Part shown: one piece after another, positions 10,564-20,118 of the stretch
Numbering within the stretch: the stretch's first letter is position 1
Layout of the letters: each line of letters starts with the position of its first letter
Source of the DNA: Siderastrea radians
Taxonomy: Eukaryota; Cnidaria; Anthozoa; Scleractinia; Rhizangiidae
DNA length: 64,000 bases
Direction: 5' to 3'
Assembly: GCA_964017195.1 (NCBI GenBank)
Contig: OZ024890.1
Coordinates: 69,679,376-69,743,375 of the forward strand
The notes under the pieces: model-generated
Database searches by the model: none
Seen by the model: only the letters and a program-made list of their open reading frames with translations
What the model was told of the DNA's origin: nothing
Program-made: the position numbers and the translations under genes

Positions 10564-10999
10564 TTACAAATGAAAGTCTTCGAGCTCCAGGCGTAATTGA
10601 TCAATGTTCTCGGGTAGACAGAACGTGCGATTGAATAAGGCTTGAATTTCTGCTCGGGTTTTGTCGTCCACATCACGGGATCCCACGATAGCACTGCTTT
10701 GATGAAGGGTCGGCTTTTTGGGGCCCCAAGGGACAAATTGACTGCCAGTGACCAGGGTGGCGGCATTCTCGTTGACTTGGTAGTAATGGTCGGAGCGGTA
10801 CCATGATTGACTGGGTATGTCAAAGAGATAGACGGGTTTGCCTTGATCCATGGCCAATTGCACGGTCCAACCGGTGCCTCCTTTCACGCGTTTATGATCC
10901 TGTTCCAAAATGCCAAACGCATAGAGGGTATGTGCTTTTTTGGCAATTTGATAATTGCGTTGCAACAATTGCAGGGTGTAAAAATGGCTGGGCATTCGT
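10564..10999 (-). pseudogene. 3' duplicate of the GRF/SLOG-like gene in the left arm
   Basis: Carries the C-terminal 145 residues of the intact copy at 11012-11860, including GGTGWTVQLA and AIVGSR, but the inverted repeat ends at 10999, so the first half of the gene is missing. Only the right-arm copy is contiguous with the central 5' part. Confidence 0.75.
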
Positions 11000-11011
11000 A
11001 ACCCCGATCGC

Positions 11012-11860
11012 TTGTTTCTGAATTGTTCCAAGAAAAAGTGTGGCTTCTTCCGGTGGGCCGATCAACCGTTGGGTCCCAAGTACTGGACTTGGTTTCATGA
11101 CCATCCCCGCAAAAAAGCCGATCCACTCGCTGAACCGCCAAGCCGTGATGCTCAAGGGTATCCCATGCGTGGAGTGGACATCCCTGGCCCGCCACCTCCA
11201 GACCGAAGCAAAGAGGACTGGCCCCTGACAGACTATGAGAAACAATTGTTGCGAGAAATTCAAGATCTCAAGAACCGTCAAGAAATGGCCAAACAGTTTG
11301 GGATGCAAATGGAAGTCCTGGTCCCCCTTAACCATCCTCGAGCCACCTTCATCACCCCTTCCACCGTGGAAGTCTTGATGCTGGCCAACCCACATCTTCA
11401 CCAGGAGGCTGAGAAACTAGGAAAACGAATGCCCAGCCATTTTTACACCCTGCAATTGTTGCAACGCAATTATCAAATTGCCAAAAAAGCACATACCCTC
11501 TATGCGTTTGGCATTTTGGAACAGGATCATAAACGCGTGAAAGGAGGCACCGGTTGGACCGTGCAATTGGCCATGGATCAAGGCAAACCCGTCTATCTTT
11601 TTGACATACCCAGTCAATCATGGTACCGCTCCGACCATTACTACCAAGTCAACGAGAATGCCGCCACCCTGGTCACTGGCAGTCAATTTGTCCCTTGGGG
11701 CCCCAAAAAGCCGACCCTTCATCAAAGCAGTGCTATCGTGGGATCCCGTGATGTGGACGACAAAACCCGAGCAGAAATTCAAGCCTTATTCAATCGCACG
11801 TTCTGTCTACCCGAGAACATTGATCAATTACGCCTGGAGCTCGAAGACTTTCATTTGTAA
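11012..11860 (+). CDS. GRF-zinc-finger fragment plus SLOG/LOG-like nucleotide-binding protein
   Basis: 282 residues from the first ATG. The N-terminus has CSKKKCGFFRWADQPL, the second half of a GRF zinc finger (a module of topoisomerase 3 and APE2 that binds nucleic acid). The open frame extends a few residues upstream of the ATG (IRNPDRL), but the first zinc pair is absent. A proline-rich linker and a coiled coil (about 75-100) follow. The C-terminal domain has TLYAFGIL, VKGGTGWTVQLAMDQGKPVYLFD and later AIVGSRDVDD, the glycine-rich strand-turn-helix pattern of Rossmann-like SLOG/DprA/LOG proteins that bind nucleotides. Activity is unknown. The first half lies in the unique centre of the inverted repeat and the second half in the right arm. 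Convergent with the 182 aa gene at 12180. Confidence 0.6.
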   Translation: MFLNCSKKKCGFFRWADQPLGPKYWTWFHDHPRKKADPLAEPPSRDAQGYPMRGVDIPGPPPPDRSKEDWPLTDYEKQLLREIQDLKNRQEMAKQFGMQMEVLVPLNHPRATFITPSTVEVLMLANPHLHQEAEKLGKRMPSHFYTLQLLQRNYQIAKKAHTLYAFGILEQDHKRVKGGTGWTVQLAMDQGKPVYLFDIPSQSWYRSDHYYQVNENAATLVTGSQFVPWGPKKPTLHQSSAIVGSRDVDDKTRAEIQALFNRTFCLPENIDQLRLELEDFHL

Positions 11861-12179
11861 TTGTACATAGCTTTTCAATCTTTTAATTTTTATTTTTTAA
11901 TCTGTACATAGCTTTCTCTTTTAGTTTTTATTTTTCAATCTGTACATAGCTTTTCAATTTTTTAGTTTTTATTTTTCCAATTATTTAGTTTTTTTTTCAA
12001 TTGTAAATAGGAGCGCCCCACCTGCGTGGCAAGAGATGGACACGGACAACCACTTCCTTGTAAAATAAAACTCTTTTAATTACAATAAAAAACTTCACCT
12101 ACAAAATGTTATGTTTCTTGACTCACAATAAAAACAAATGTCCACAGAAATAAAAATGTTCATTGTCCTAAACAACGCC

Positions 12180-12728
12180 TTACGGCCTCCATGGCTTCCC
12201 TCTCCATCTCTTCCAACCGCATGTATTCGTCCCTCCGTTCCTGCACGACAACTTTAAAAAATAACTGAGGGCCCCCCAATCGTCATCTTTGTGGACTCGG
12301 GGCATGTGGTCAGCCAAGTACTGGTCCAGTTCCCTGAATTGCTGCAATGTCATGGGCCAATACCTCTCGTTTGTGGTCCACACCAAACGGTTATGCATCC
12401 ACGGGATGATTCTTTTCACTAGGCACTTCTTCATCATCCTGTAAGTGAGTGAGTGCAGAGGGCTCCCATTTTCAAGTTCAACAAAACACAGGATGAACAA
12501 TTTGATAAGAGAGGCCACACTCTGCCTGGTGAGGGGACGCCATGCCTCTTCTCGTCTTGCGTACGTCGTCATGGTGTGCCTTTCCACAGGCGTTCTCTTG
12601 ATCACTCTCCTCCGTAAACTCTCTTTTCCATGAACATTCTCGTAACTCCGCAGGGAACCCAAGAGCCTTCTCGTTTGGGACATTTTTCTTTTCCTCAACT
12701 GACAAAAGTCAGCCAAGCACAAACTCAA
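12180..12728 (-). CDS. Unknown basic protein of the long-IR element, right copy
   Basis: Inverted copy of 9697-10245 with one clear residue change (MTTYAR for MTMYAR). The TATA box is CTATATA at 12762-12768. It has the same apparent frame break at the C-terminus. Confidence 0.45.
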   Translation of the reverse strand: MSLCLADFCQLRKRKMSQTRRLLGSLRSYENVHGKESLRRRVIKRTPVERHTMTTYARREEAWRPLTRQSVASLIKLFILCFVELENGSPLHSLTYRMMKKCLVKRIIPWMHNRLVWTTNERYWPMTLQQFRELDQYLADHMPRVHKDDDWGALSYFLKLSCRNGGTNTCGWKRWRGKPWRP

Positions 12729-12925
12729 AGCTAGGAGTGACGTCCCGGGGCCTCACTTGACCTATATACCCCGATCCGCGCAATGCATCATGGTCCATCT
12801 AAGGAGGGGGGAGGGGAGTCCCCCCCCCACCCCCTCCTGAGGACCATAGGATGACTCCCTCTCATTGGTTCATCACCCTCTCACGTGACCCTTTGTTTCT
12901 CTATAAAAAAGCACCGTCCCATTTC

Positions 12926-13240
12926 ATGTTTCAATCCCTGGATGATCCAGTCATCAGTCCAGAAGCCCAACCTCCTCTTGCCAAGACGTCTTCACACGCC
13001 TTCCTTGAGTGCACATGGTTTCTTCACATTTTTCGTTCATTGTTACACGTTCCCCCATTAACTCTAACGCTTCATAGAGCATGTGTCAAAGAGGACATGG
13101 AACACTCATCAAAAGGAAATGGAACTCATCAAATGGAACTCATCAAAAAGGAACACTTATTAAAAGAACACTCATCATCAAAATGGAATAGGACAACTAC
13201 AAAAAGGAACTCATCAAAAGGAACACTGATCATCGAATAG
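12926..13240 (+). CDS. Small unknown frame, right-arm copy
   Basis: Frame MFQSLDDPVISPEAQPPL..., 105 residues, 17 bases after TATAAAAA (12902-12909). The box is so close that transcripts may start beyond this ATG. The C-terminal third is translated tandem repeat. Not recognised. Confidence 0.25.
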   Translation: MFQSLDDPVISPEAQPPLAKTSSHAFLECTWFLHIFRSLLHVPPLTLTLHRACVKEDMEHSSKGNGTHQMELIKKEHLLKEHSSSKWNRTTTKRNSSKGTLIIE

Positions 13241-14361
13241 GACAACTCATATTAAAAGCAATTCATAACAACACTCATCATGGAATAGGAACATTCATAT
13301 TAAAAAGGAACTCATCAAAAGCAACACTCACCACAAAGAAGAAATGGAACTCAGAAACCAACCATCGATAATCTTTTAAAAGAGTCTGAAATTTCTCCAG
13401 TGCTTGCTTTCCGGCGATCTTTGCCATGGACGTTTTGGCATTTCCTGTTTGACACAGGTGGTCCATTGAATGGTTGGAAATGGAACTCTCATCATCCACA
13501 TAACATAGACCTTGGATCCAGGCCCACCCAACGCGGTCGCCTCATTAAATGGATTATCGGACTGTTGAAGGAACACTCATCAGGCTTTAGATTTCATCCT
13601 TCTCTTCATCATTGAATTAGGACATGGAACACTCATCATGGAATAGGAACCCTCATATCAAAAAGGAACTCATCATGGAATTGGAACACTCATATCAAAA
13701 AGGAACTAATAGGAATACTCATCATGGAATAGGACAACTCATATTAAAAGGATTGTAAAGGAACCCTGATATTAAAAAAAAAAGGAAATGCAAGTCATTC
13801 AAAGGAACTCTCATATTAAAAAAGGAACACTCATCAAAAGGAATTCATTAAAAGGAACACTCATTAAATGACTTGTCGGGCTGTTGAAGGAACACTCATT
13901 AAAAGGAATTCATCAAAATGGAACACTCATTAAATGGCTTGTCACTCTGTTGAAGGACCTTGGATCCATGCCCCCACGCGGTCGCCTGTAACATGAAATA
14001 AATTATTTTTTGTTTTCCAACATGGCGTCTTTTTTTTTCAGTCAATGGACCTGCCCCCAATGCCCAAATTGGACTTTGGACTTTGAGCCTGCCATCCCTT
14101 TTTCCTACTAGTCAGTGGTTTCCCACCCTAGCCAGAGGGCACGTCATGTCAGCGTCATGAAATGTCCTCTCTTTTCTTCATCTGAGCCCGCCATTCCTTT
14201 TTTCCAACTGGTCAGCGGTTTTCCATCCCAAATCACGTGACTTCCGGTTCCCTGAGCCCACGATCCCTTTTTCCGACTAGTCAGCGGTTTCCCATCCCAC
14301 TTCTGGTGATGACGTCACTCGACCAATCAGAAGCCAGCTATTTGGCCATATGGGCCCACAC

Positions 14362-14469
14362 TACTACTTACCTACAGTACCTATAGTACCTTTAGTACTT
14401 GTAGTACCTGTAGTACCAGTAGTTGTAGTAGTACCAGTAGTACCTGTAGTAGTAGTAGTAGTAGTAGTA
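14362..14469. repeat. GTAGTACC / (GTA)n minisatellite block
   Basis: Same unit as 7038-7788, ending in a (GTA)8 run. On the minus strand this run is the (TAC)n tail that follows the AATAAA of the adjacent LINE 3' end. Confidence 0.8.
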
Positions 14470-14576
14470 AATTGCTTTATTTGTATGACCGCAAGATTTT
14501 ACAGTATTGCAAAAGCATATTTATATTAATTAATAACAAAACAAGACTAATAGTACTCTAATATTATGCTAATGAA
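14466..14576 (-). mobile_element. LINE 3' end (left piece), split by the Polinton
   Basis: Read on the minus strand, this piece has CATACAAATAAAGCAA (a poly(A)-type signal) followed by a (TAC)n tail, as CR1/L2-type LINEs end. The other half lies beyond the Polinton at 31277, where the CTTAAG target copy joins the same 3' untranslated sequence. Pairing of the halves is inferred. Confidence 0.5.
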
Positions 14577-14582
14577 CTTAAG
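14577..14582. repeat. Polinton target-site duplication, left copy
   Basis: CTTAAG directly before the TIR, matched by CTTAAG at 31271-31276. Six bases is the normal Polinton duplication length. Confidence 0.9.
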
Positions 14583-14657
14583 AGTAGTTATAGAGTTGGC
14601 GGTTCGAGACCAGTTTTTTCAAAACTGGTCTTGAACAGCGCCAACTCTATAACTACT
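14583..14657. repeat. Terminal hairpin of the left TIR, 75 nt
   Basis: AGTAGTTATAGAGTTGGCG (14583-14601) pairs perfectly with 14639-14657. The inner arms GTTCGAGACCAG and CTGGTCTTGAAC pair with one wobble, leaving a tiny loop. The same hairpin forms at 31196-31270. Confidence 0.9.
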
Positions 14658-15133
14658 CTAATCATTTGGTCACCAACTTTTGGTGAGGATACGTGCGGCC
14701 AGAGCCTTAACTCGTAGAGATAAGAGCGATGGTCGCTTTTTTATGTGATGGTTTACTATATACAAGATCCATTTTTGGGAAATCTATATGTTTTTATTTT
14801 ATGGATAACTATATGTATTTTATTTCATGGGCACAATTATTTGGATACTATATGTTTTTATTTCATGCGGAAACCAACGCATTTTCACATCGCGTGACTT
14901 CATACAACAGGAAGTCATACCGAGAAACAAGTCTGGACATGTCTGGTGAAAACAGGAAGTTTACGATGAAATGGGACTTTCCCGATGAGTCATCAGATTG
15001 TCATGTAATATCAGATGAACTTGTATTTGAAGTAAAGTTTGTCAGTAAAGTTTGTCAGTAAAGTTTGTCAGTAAAGTTTGTTAGTAAAGTTTGTAGTGAA
15101 CAGAAAAGCAGACTGTGTTTGCGGAACTTGTAT
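14583..15133 (+). repeat. Polinton left TIR, 551 bp
   Basis: Inverted match to 30681-31270. It contains about four copies of a 13-bp unit (TTTGTCAGTAAAG) where the right TIR has seven, which accounts for the 39 bp length difference. The 110-codon frame inside both TIRs is probably fortuitous. Confidence 0.95.
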
Positions 15134-15168
15134 GGAGGCCGACACAGCTGTGTCGTGACGTCACATCT

Positions 15169-18100
15169 TCAGATTGCATAATGTCCGTAAGCAAAACTTT
15201 TGATTCCATCTTTTGATATATATCTTTTGTCGTCAAAACAGCTGAGTGATATTTTGTTCATTTCATAACTTCCGAGTTGATGTTTGTCGCTTCTTATTGT
15301 TTTCATTTTGTGTTGCATTTGTTCATTTTTGAATAAAACGTTTTTATAATCTTCATGTTTGATATTTCCCTTTATTATATTCTTTTTGATTCCTTTTGCT
15401 GTTTTTTCTACTTTATTGTTGTCTTTTATATAGCTATACATTTTTGATCGCAAACCGACGAATTCGCAAATAGGAACTCCTGCAGCTTCATCTTTGAATT
15501 TTCCAATTACCTTTTTATTTGTCTTATCGAAATATGAGGAGTTTTCTGGATAGTCGCTGTTGTCAAATCTATCTTTATCGTTCCAAAAGTCTTGGTAAAC
15601 ATCTTCAGATTCAATCTCATATGTCAGACTGTCTGTGTCAGTGAATAGAAGCTTGGCTTTTTCTCCATACTTTTGTTTTATATAATTGTAATGAAAATCA
15701 TACATCAATGTCTTACTTAGATCAAGAATACACATACCCACATAGCCGGCCTGTTTAGAGTTATCGTTTCTTTGATCTTGTGAACTGCTACCAGATTTTC
15801 ATTGAATATTTTACTGCATACAAAAGTAGGTTTTGAAGCCATTTTCAATAATTTTTTATCATCTGTGACCAGACGTACATCAACACGCTTTCTGATGTTT
15901 TCCATTGTTTTTCCAAATACACTGTTATTCATTAGTTTGAAAAAGTCTTTTTCAAATGCATTTTTTGCTTGTGATCTTTTTTGTGTGTTGAAATCAATAT
16001 ATTGCTTCAACCATGCAGACTGATTGAATTCTAATACTCTGTGGACTTTTTAGTCCCGTTGATATATTGAATTTTTTTTGTATTTTCTGACAATACTCAG
16101 ACAGCATTGTATTATTAACTTTAACTTTTTCCGCTCCAAGAGGGTAGTCATTACGCAAATTATGCAACTCTTTGGGGTATTCTAAATCAACTTCTAGTAT
16201 CAGCCCCTTGTTACAAGATTCATCATACTTTGCTAAATTAATTTTATTAATTTTCTTTTCTGACATCCATTTGAAACCTCCAGTAGGAAGATATTGACTC
16301 ATTGCCCAACCATACAGGTTATTAGCGTCAAGATACATAATGTACTTTGAGGGCGCCTTCTCATCGTATTCTCTCATGTATTTGTTGTTTGCTTTTCCAA
16401 ATCGATTTGCAATATAACTGATTCCACCGCGCATGCCTTTTTCAATGAATTGAAACATGTTTATATCAGTCATTAGTTCTAATTTGATATTAGTCATCTT
16501 CAACATTGCATCCCAAGACAAACCAGGTGATGTGAAATAGTGGCATGGGTCTAATTTATAATACTGAAGACATGTTTTGCGGAAATTTTCAAACACATCA
16601 GCCAATAGAAGTATATCAGACTTGAGATATAAATTATGGTATTCACCCATTGTTTGCAATTTAAAGTATTCCAAACTTTTTTTGCATGCGTATAATCTTC
16701 ATCTGAAATATGCTCATCACTCAATTGGCTATAAAATTCTTCTTTTGTTGGCAATTCTGTTTTATTGAATTTATCGAAACTGTCCATGTAATCATACGGA
16801 TAAATACCTTTTCGTGTCATAAGATTGAATTTTTCTTTTTGGAATTTTTCGCTGGTATACTTTAAAGCTTCTACGGGCAAGTTGCTGACTAATTTATCCA
16901 AACTTGAACTCATAAACTGGAAACTGTCGATGAATGTTAAATGGTTGCCAAGCATGAAAGCCATATACTTTTCCATGTTATTTGGAATGGCATTAATATT
17001 CATTTGTTTCTCCTCTCCTTTATTATTTTTGTATGAGTGTTTCTTAACAATGGTTCCAATTTCTTGCATAATGAAATGACTATCATAACCTCTCAAATTA
17101 TGGAATATGACTGGAATTTTTATTTCTTCTGGCTTCATTTTTAATTTCAGATTGCATTCTTGGTGAGCTGAGCCCCTGAATCTGCCTGTAATATGGCAAT
17201 GATCTCTAACCCGAATGTCTTCTTCATTATATTTTTTATCACAGATGTGACATGTTTCAGCTTTTTTGAATTCCTTTTCATCATCTTTAGTCATTTTTAA
17301 TGGTTTATTGAAATATTGTTTCATTACTTTTTTGCACCATTTTATTTCTTTTAAGAGATTTTCCATGAATTTATAAACAGAATTTTCACCTCTATATAGT
17401 TGTATTGGTTTAGTATGTTCATCATCATAACAGCATACAACCTTGTATCCATATCCACAGTCAGTATGCTTTTGGTAAGCTTCTGTGTATGATTTATTAC
17501 CATTTTGCTGGCATCCATGAATCTTCTCAGTTATAGCCTCAAAATCTGCATAAATAACAAATGGCACAGGTTGCTGTTTATGAAAGTTGTTGAATTTTAG
17601 TATGTTATTGTCTTTGTCAGGCATTTTAATTGCTTGCGTACCATTTATTTCAATACAATTTTCTCTATGCTTGTTCAATACTCTGTCAGAGGTAAAACAT
17701 TGCAGACAGTGCATGCAAAAGTGTTTTCTATGCTCATGCTTTGTTTGGTTATACATGAATTTGTTGAAATCCTTTATAAGAACATAATGCATGTTTTCAT
17801 TTTCAGTTACCAGAAGTAGCTCCATATGATCTTCATACTTTTCTTTGGAGACATATATTGGGTATGGTTGTTTGTTTTCATATCCGAATACGTTTATATT
17901 TATACTGTTTTGCTTCTCGATTTTGTTGTAATATTTAACACCGACTGGGAATTCAATACCTGAGTAATCTAACTTTTCAATGTATGGTTTATCGACTTTT
18001 TTAATCCTTTGAGGATATTTTTCTTGCGGATTTAAATGCCTGATATGACACCATCGGAAGCATTCATTATCATCATTTTTCATGTTTATTAAGCCTTTTG

Positions 18101-18806
18101 CACTGTTTTGCAGTTCTTGAGGCAATTGGATATATGAGGATCCTTTCATTGGTTCGTATTTTGCAATGTTCATGTAATGACTATCAACTGATTTTACAGT
18201 CCATCCAGACCCCTCTGATATCCATTGAGCAATTTTGTTTAAGATATTTTGTTTAGACATTTGTAATGCGTTATTGATTTCCATTTGGTTGATTATTGTT
18301 TGACTTGCACTATTGAAATAGGCTGACTTTTCGATTATTATATTAGATGATATTTTTTCAAATGTTACTTGCAATGTTTCAATGTATTTCAAACCTTTCA
18401 TTTCATTCAATAAAGTTGTTACTTGACGTTCTACACCATTTCGTGTATTTTGCATTTGAACAAGCGGATCTCTTTCGTTTCTTATGTTGATTTCGTAAGA
18501 TTTTACAAAACCTTTTAAAGCTTTGTCAATTTGTTTTATTATGGTTCTTGGTGTTGGAACCGGTTTTTTGACAGCATTTTTCTTAGTTCTTAGTGCTGGG
18601 ACTGGTTGAATAATATTATCTTCATACTTCTTGACCATTTCTTTGACACTCTTACGAGGTGTTGGTATTGGTCTTCTTTTTTGTTGAACTGGCTTCTTAT
18701 TCTCCTGCTTCAGAAGCAATTTAATAAGTTGTGATTTGCTGAGTTTCTTCAAACTAGCTTTATCCATATTAATATGATTAGATTCTTCCATTTGAATTCT
18801 ATGCAT
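15169..18806 (-). pseudogene. Protein-primed family B DNA polymerase, three frameshifts
   Basis: Replicative polymerase of Polintons, using a protein primer at the termini. The N-terminal fragment (18806-16551, 751 codons) has basic proline-rich repeats (PIPTPRKSVK), a conserved N-terminal region, a zinc finger (HFCMHCLQCF...H...C, about 362-384) and the exonuclease: DFE at 421-423 and an NLRGYDSHF block. Fragment 2 (16674-15994) has YLKSDILLLAD (Exo III) and DANNLYGWAMS (palm motif A). Fragment 3 (16010-15717) has KLMNNSVFGK (motif B). Fragment 4 (15741-15169) has FTDTDS (motif C) and the usual ...AYGH.. end. Frame changes fall near an A7 run at 16678-16684, a T5 run at 16047-16051, and about 15746-15760. 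All catalytic motifs survive, so the breaks may be recent or sequencing errors. An ACTATAGTA motif lies 6 bases before the ATG. Confidence 0.95.
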
Positions 18807-18910
18807 ATATTACTATAGTAAAATATTATTTAGGTAGTTTTAATCCGCGTTTAAATATATTTAATAATTCAAATGATCCGAACACGAATCCTTTGAACTG
18901 TGTTTGTAAC

Positions 18911-19174
18911 TTATAATTTATAGGAGTCAACAAATCCCATAATATCAAGTTGGTAGCAGTTTAAATTGTCTATATAATCTGAACATTTATAACATATCAT
19001 AGTCTCTACATAGTTAGGAAACTCACCAGTAATTAGTAGATGTGTCGCTGGTGAATGACAGTATCTATGAAATTTACAAATAATTAGGTTATATCTCTTA
19101 TCTATTTCATCACTAATTCGTGATATTTTTTGTTCTAATCTTTTGATTTTCAACATTGTCTTATTTAATTTCAT
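18911..19174 (-). CDS. Small putative zinc-binding protein, 87 aa
   Basis: Not recognised. An N-terminal coiled coil (KTMLKIKRLEQKISRISDEIDKR) precedes C54, H56, C59 and a MICYKCSDYIDNLNC cysteine cluster that could hold zinc. The start is supported by an ACTATAGTATATAGA motif immediately upstream, the same type that precedes the polymerase and the VLTF3-like gene, suggesting co-expression with the replication set. Confidence 0.6.
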   Translation of the reverse strand: MKLNKTMLKIKRLEQKISRISDEIDKRYNLIICKFHRYCHSPATHLLITGEFPNYVETMICYKCSDYIDNLNCYQLDIMGFVDSYKL

Positions 19175-19274
19175 TCTATATACTATAGTAAAGATATTTT
19201 TTTAAGTACTTTTAATCTGCGTTTAAACACAGTCAAGAATTCAAATGATCCGAACACGAATCCTTTGAACTGTA

Positions 19275-19487
19275 TCATTTTTCAGCATTTTTCTTATGGA
19301 TTTGTTTATTCAAATGACACCATTTGCCTGCAAGACTGTAATTTATTCCATTTTGGCAGACATCACAATACCATTCTTTATTCAGCATGTACTTTGTTTT
19401 ACTTTTTTTTATTGCCTCCTTTTTGTCTTCTTCAGTTAAATACTTTTTTGGTCTACCTCGACCTCTCTTGAAATTATTTACTTCCAT
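19275..19487 (-). CDS. Small AT-hook plus C2H2-like protein, 70 aa
   Basis: RGRGRPKKYL near the N-terminus is an AT-hook (minor-groove DNA binding), followed by a charged helix (TEEDKKEAIKKSKTKYM) and WYCDVC...KWCHLNKQIHKK, a C-x2-C/H-x4-H zinc-finger-like pair. This arrangement occurs in small DNA-binding proteins of large DNA viruses. Probable role: DNA binding or regulation. TATAGTATAAATAC lies directly before the ATG. On the minus strand between two other small zinc proteins. Confidence 0.65.
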   Translation of the reverse strand: MEVNNFKRGRGRPKKYLTEEDKKEAIKKSKTKYMLNKEWYCDVCQNGINYSLAGKWCHLNKQIHKKNAEK

Positions 19488-19512
19488 GTATTTATACTAT
19501 ATGTTTTTATTT

Positions 19513-19773
19513 TTAAATGTCTTTCATGTAATTTTCATCAAACTGTATTTTCAGATTTGTATAGATTTTCTTGCTCATTTCCAAGTAGTGCACCAGTGTC
19601 GTTCCTTTATACTGACTCATCATTTGTGGATAATGCTGTTGTATATAATTTTCAAAATTTTCCTCACGTCGTGCACGTTTTTCTTTTTTCACATGATATT
19701 CAGTTTGTAGATGTTCTTTCTTTTTTTTTGGACTTTCATAAACCATGAAACAAAATTCACAATACCTTTCCAT
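19513..19773 (-). CDS. C2H2 zinc-finger protein, paralogue 1, 86 aa
   Basis: Starts MERYCEFCFMVYESPKKKKEHLQTEYH: C-x2-C...H-x5-H, a U1/matrin-like single finger. A helical C-terminus follows with SQYKGTTLVHYLEMSKKIYTNLK. It is clearly homologous to the adjacent 85 aa protein along its full length, so the pair arose by tandem duplication. Function unknown; probably binds nucleic acid. Confidence 0.75.
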   Translation of the reverse strand: MERYCEFCFMVYESPKKKKEHLQTEYHVKKEKRARREENFENYIQQHYPQMMSQYKGTTLVHYLEMSKKIYTNLKIQFDENYMKDI

Positions 19774-19800
19774 GTTGTATGTGTATATAAATTTTAATCC

Positions 19801-20058
19801 TTATATCTCATTCTTGTATTTTTCCTTAAACTGTTTCTTGAGACCTTTATAGATATTCGTACTCATTTCTAAGTAATGTGAAAGATACTTACCTTCATAC
19901 TGGCTTATCATATCTCGATAATTATATGTTATAAAATTTTCAAAATCCGCAGCACGTCTGTCACTTTCTTCATTTTTTTTATGAAATTTAGTCTGTTGAT
20001 GTTCTTTCTTTCTTTTCATACTGCAACTTTTCTGACAAAATTCACAATACCAACTCAT
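19801..20058 (-). CDS. C2H2 zinc-finger protein, paralogue 2, 85 aa
   Basis: Starts MSWYCEFCQKSCSMKRKKEHQQTKFH with the same finger spacing as its neighbour at 19513 and the same C-terminal pattern (SQYEGKYLSHYLEMSTNIYKGLKKQF). Both have a TTATATACA-type sequence shortly before the ATG, distinct from the motifs of other genes in the element. Confidence 0.75.
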   Translation of the reverse strand: MSWYCEFCQKSCSMKRKKEHQQTKFHKKNEESDRRAADFENFITYNYRDMISQYEGKYLSHYLEMSTNIYKGLKKQFKEKYKNEI

Positions 20059-20118
20059 AATATATATGTATATAATTTCTCACCAGTTACGGTATTCCTA
20101 TAATATGGTTATATATTC

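Larger units (their letters stand above)
7972..10999 (+). repeat. Left arm of the long inverted repeat
   Basis: Mirrors 11425-14360; paired coordinates sum to 22424 in the inner part. The left arm has one extra copy of a roughly 72 bp unit (GGGATGGGAAACCGCTGACC..., 8034-8230), which explains its greater length. Runs of TGATGAGTGTTCCTTTT units occupy 8500-8830 and 9100-9330. Confidence 0.9.
7972..14360. mobile_element. Long-inverted-repeat element, about 6.4 kb, unclassified
   Basis: The left arm 7972-10999 and right arm 11425-14360 are inverted copies that differ by a few substitutions and one tandem-unit indel; the centre 11000-11424 is unique. The tips read TGTGGGCCCATATGGCC and its complement, so the element has TG...CA ends. 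Each arm carries a TATA-box gene (182 aa frame), a second frame with its own TATAAAA box, short tandem repeats, and the 3' part of a GRF/SLOG-like gene whose 5' part lies in the centre. Arms full of tandem repeats recall Foldback/Galileo elements, and compact genes with TATA boxes and convergent poly(A) signals also recall a DNA virus. No transposase or polymerase was recognised and no clear target duplication is visible. Confidence 0.8.
11425..14360 (-). repeat. Right arm of the long inverted repeat
   Basis: Inverted copy of the left arm, starting at ACGAATGCCCAGCC inside the SLOG-like gene and ending GGGCCCACA. Scattered substitutions (for example one codon of the 182 aa frame, ATG versus ACG) show that it is a real second copy rather than a mirrored read. 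Confidence 0.9.

Noticed and set aside
7972..14360. Assembly artefact producing a false palindrome
   Set aside because: Arms differ by substitutions and by one extra 72-bp unit, and the centre is unique, which a mirrored read would not give. Long-read confirmation would still help.
14729..15061. A 110-codon frame present in both Polinton TIRs (also 30792-31124)
   Set aside because: It exists twice only because the TIRs are copies, runs into the 13-bp tandem repeat at its end, has no start motif of either class and no recognisable domain.
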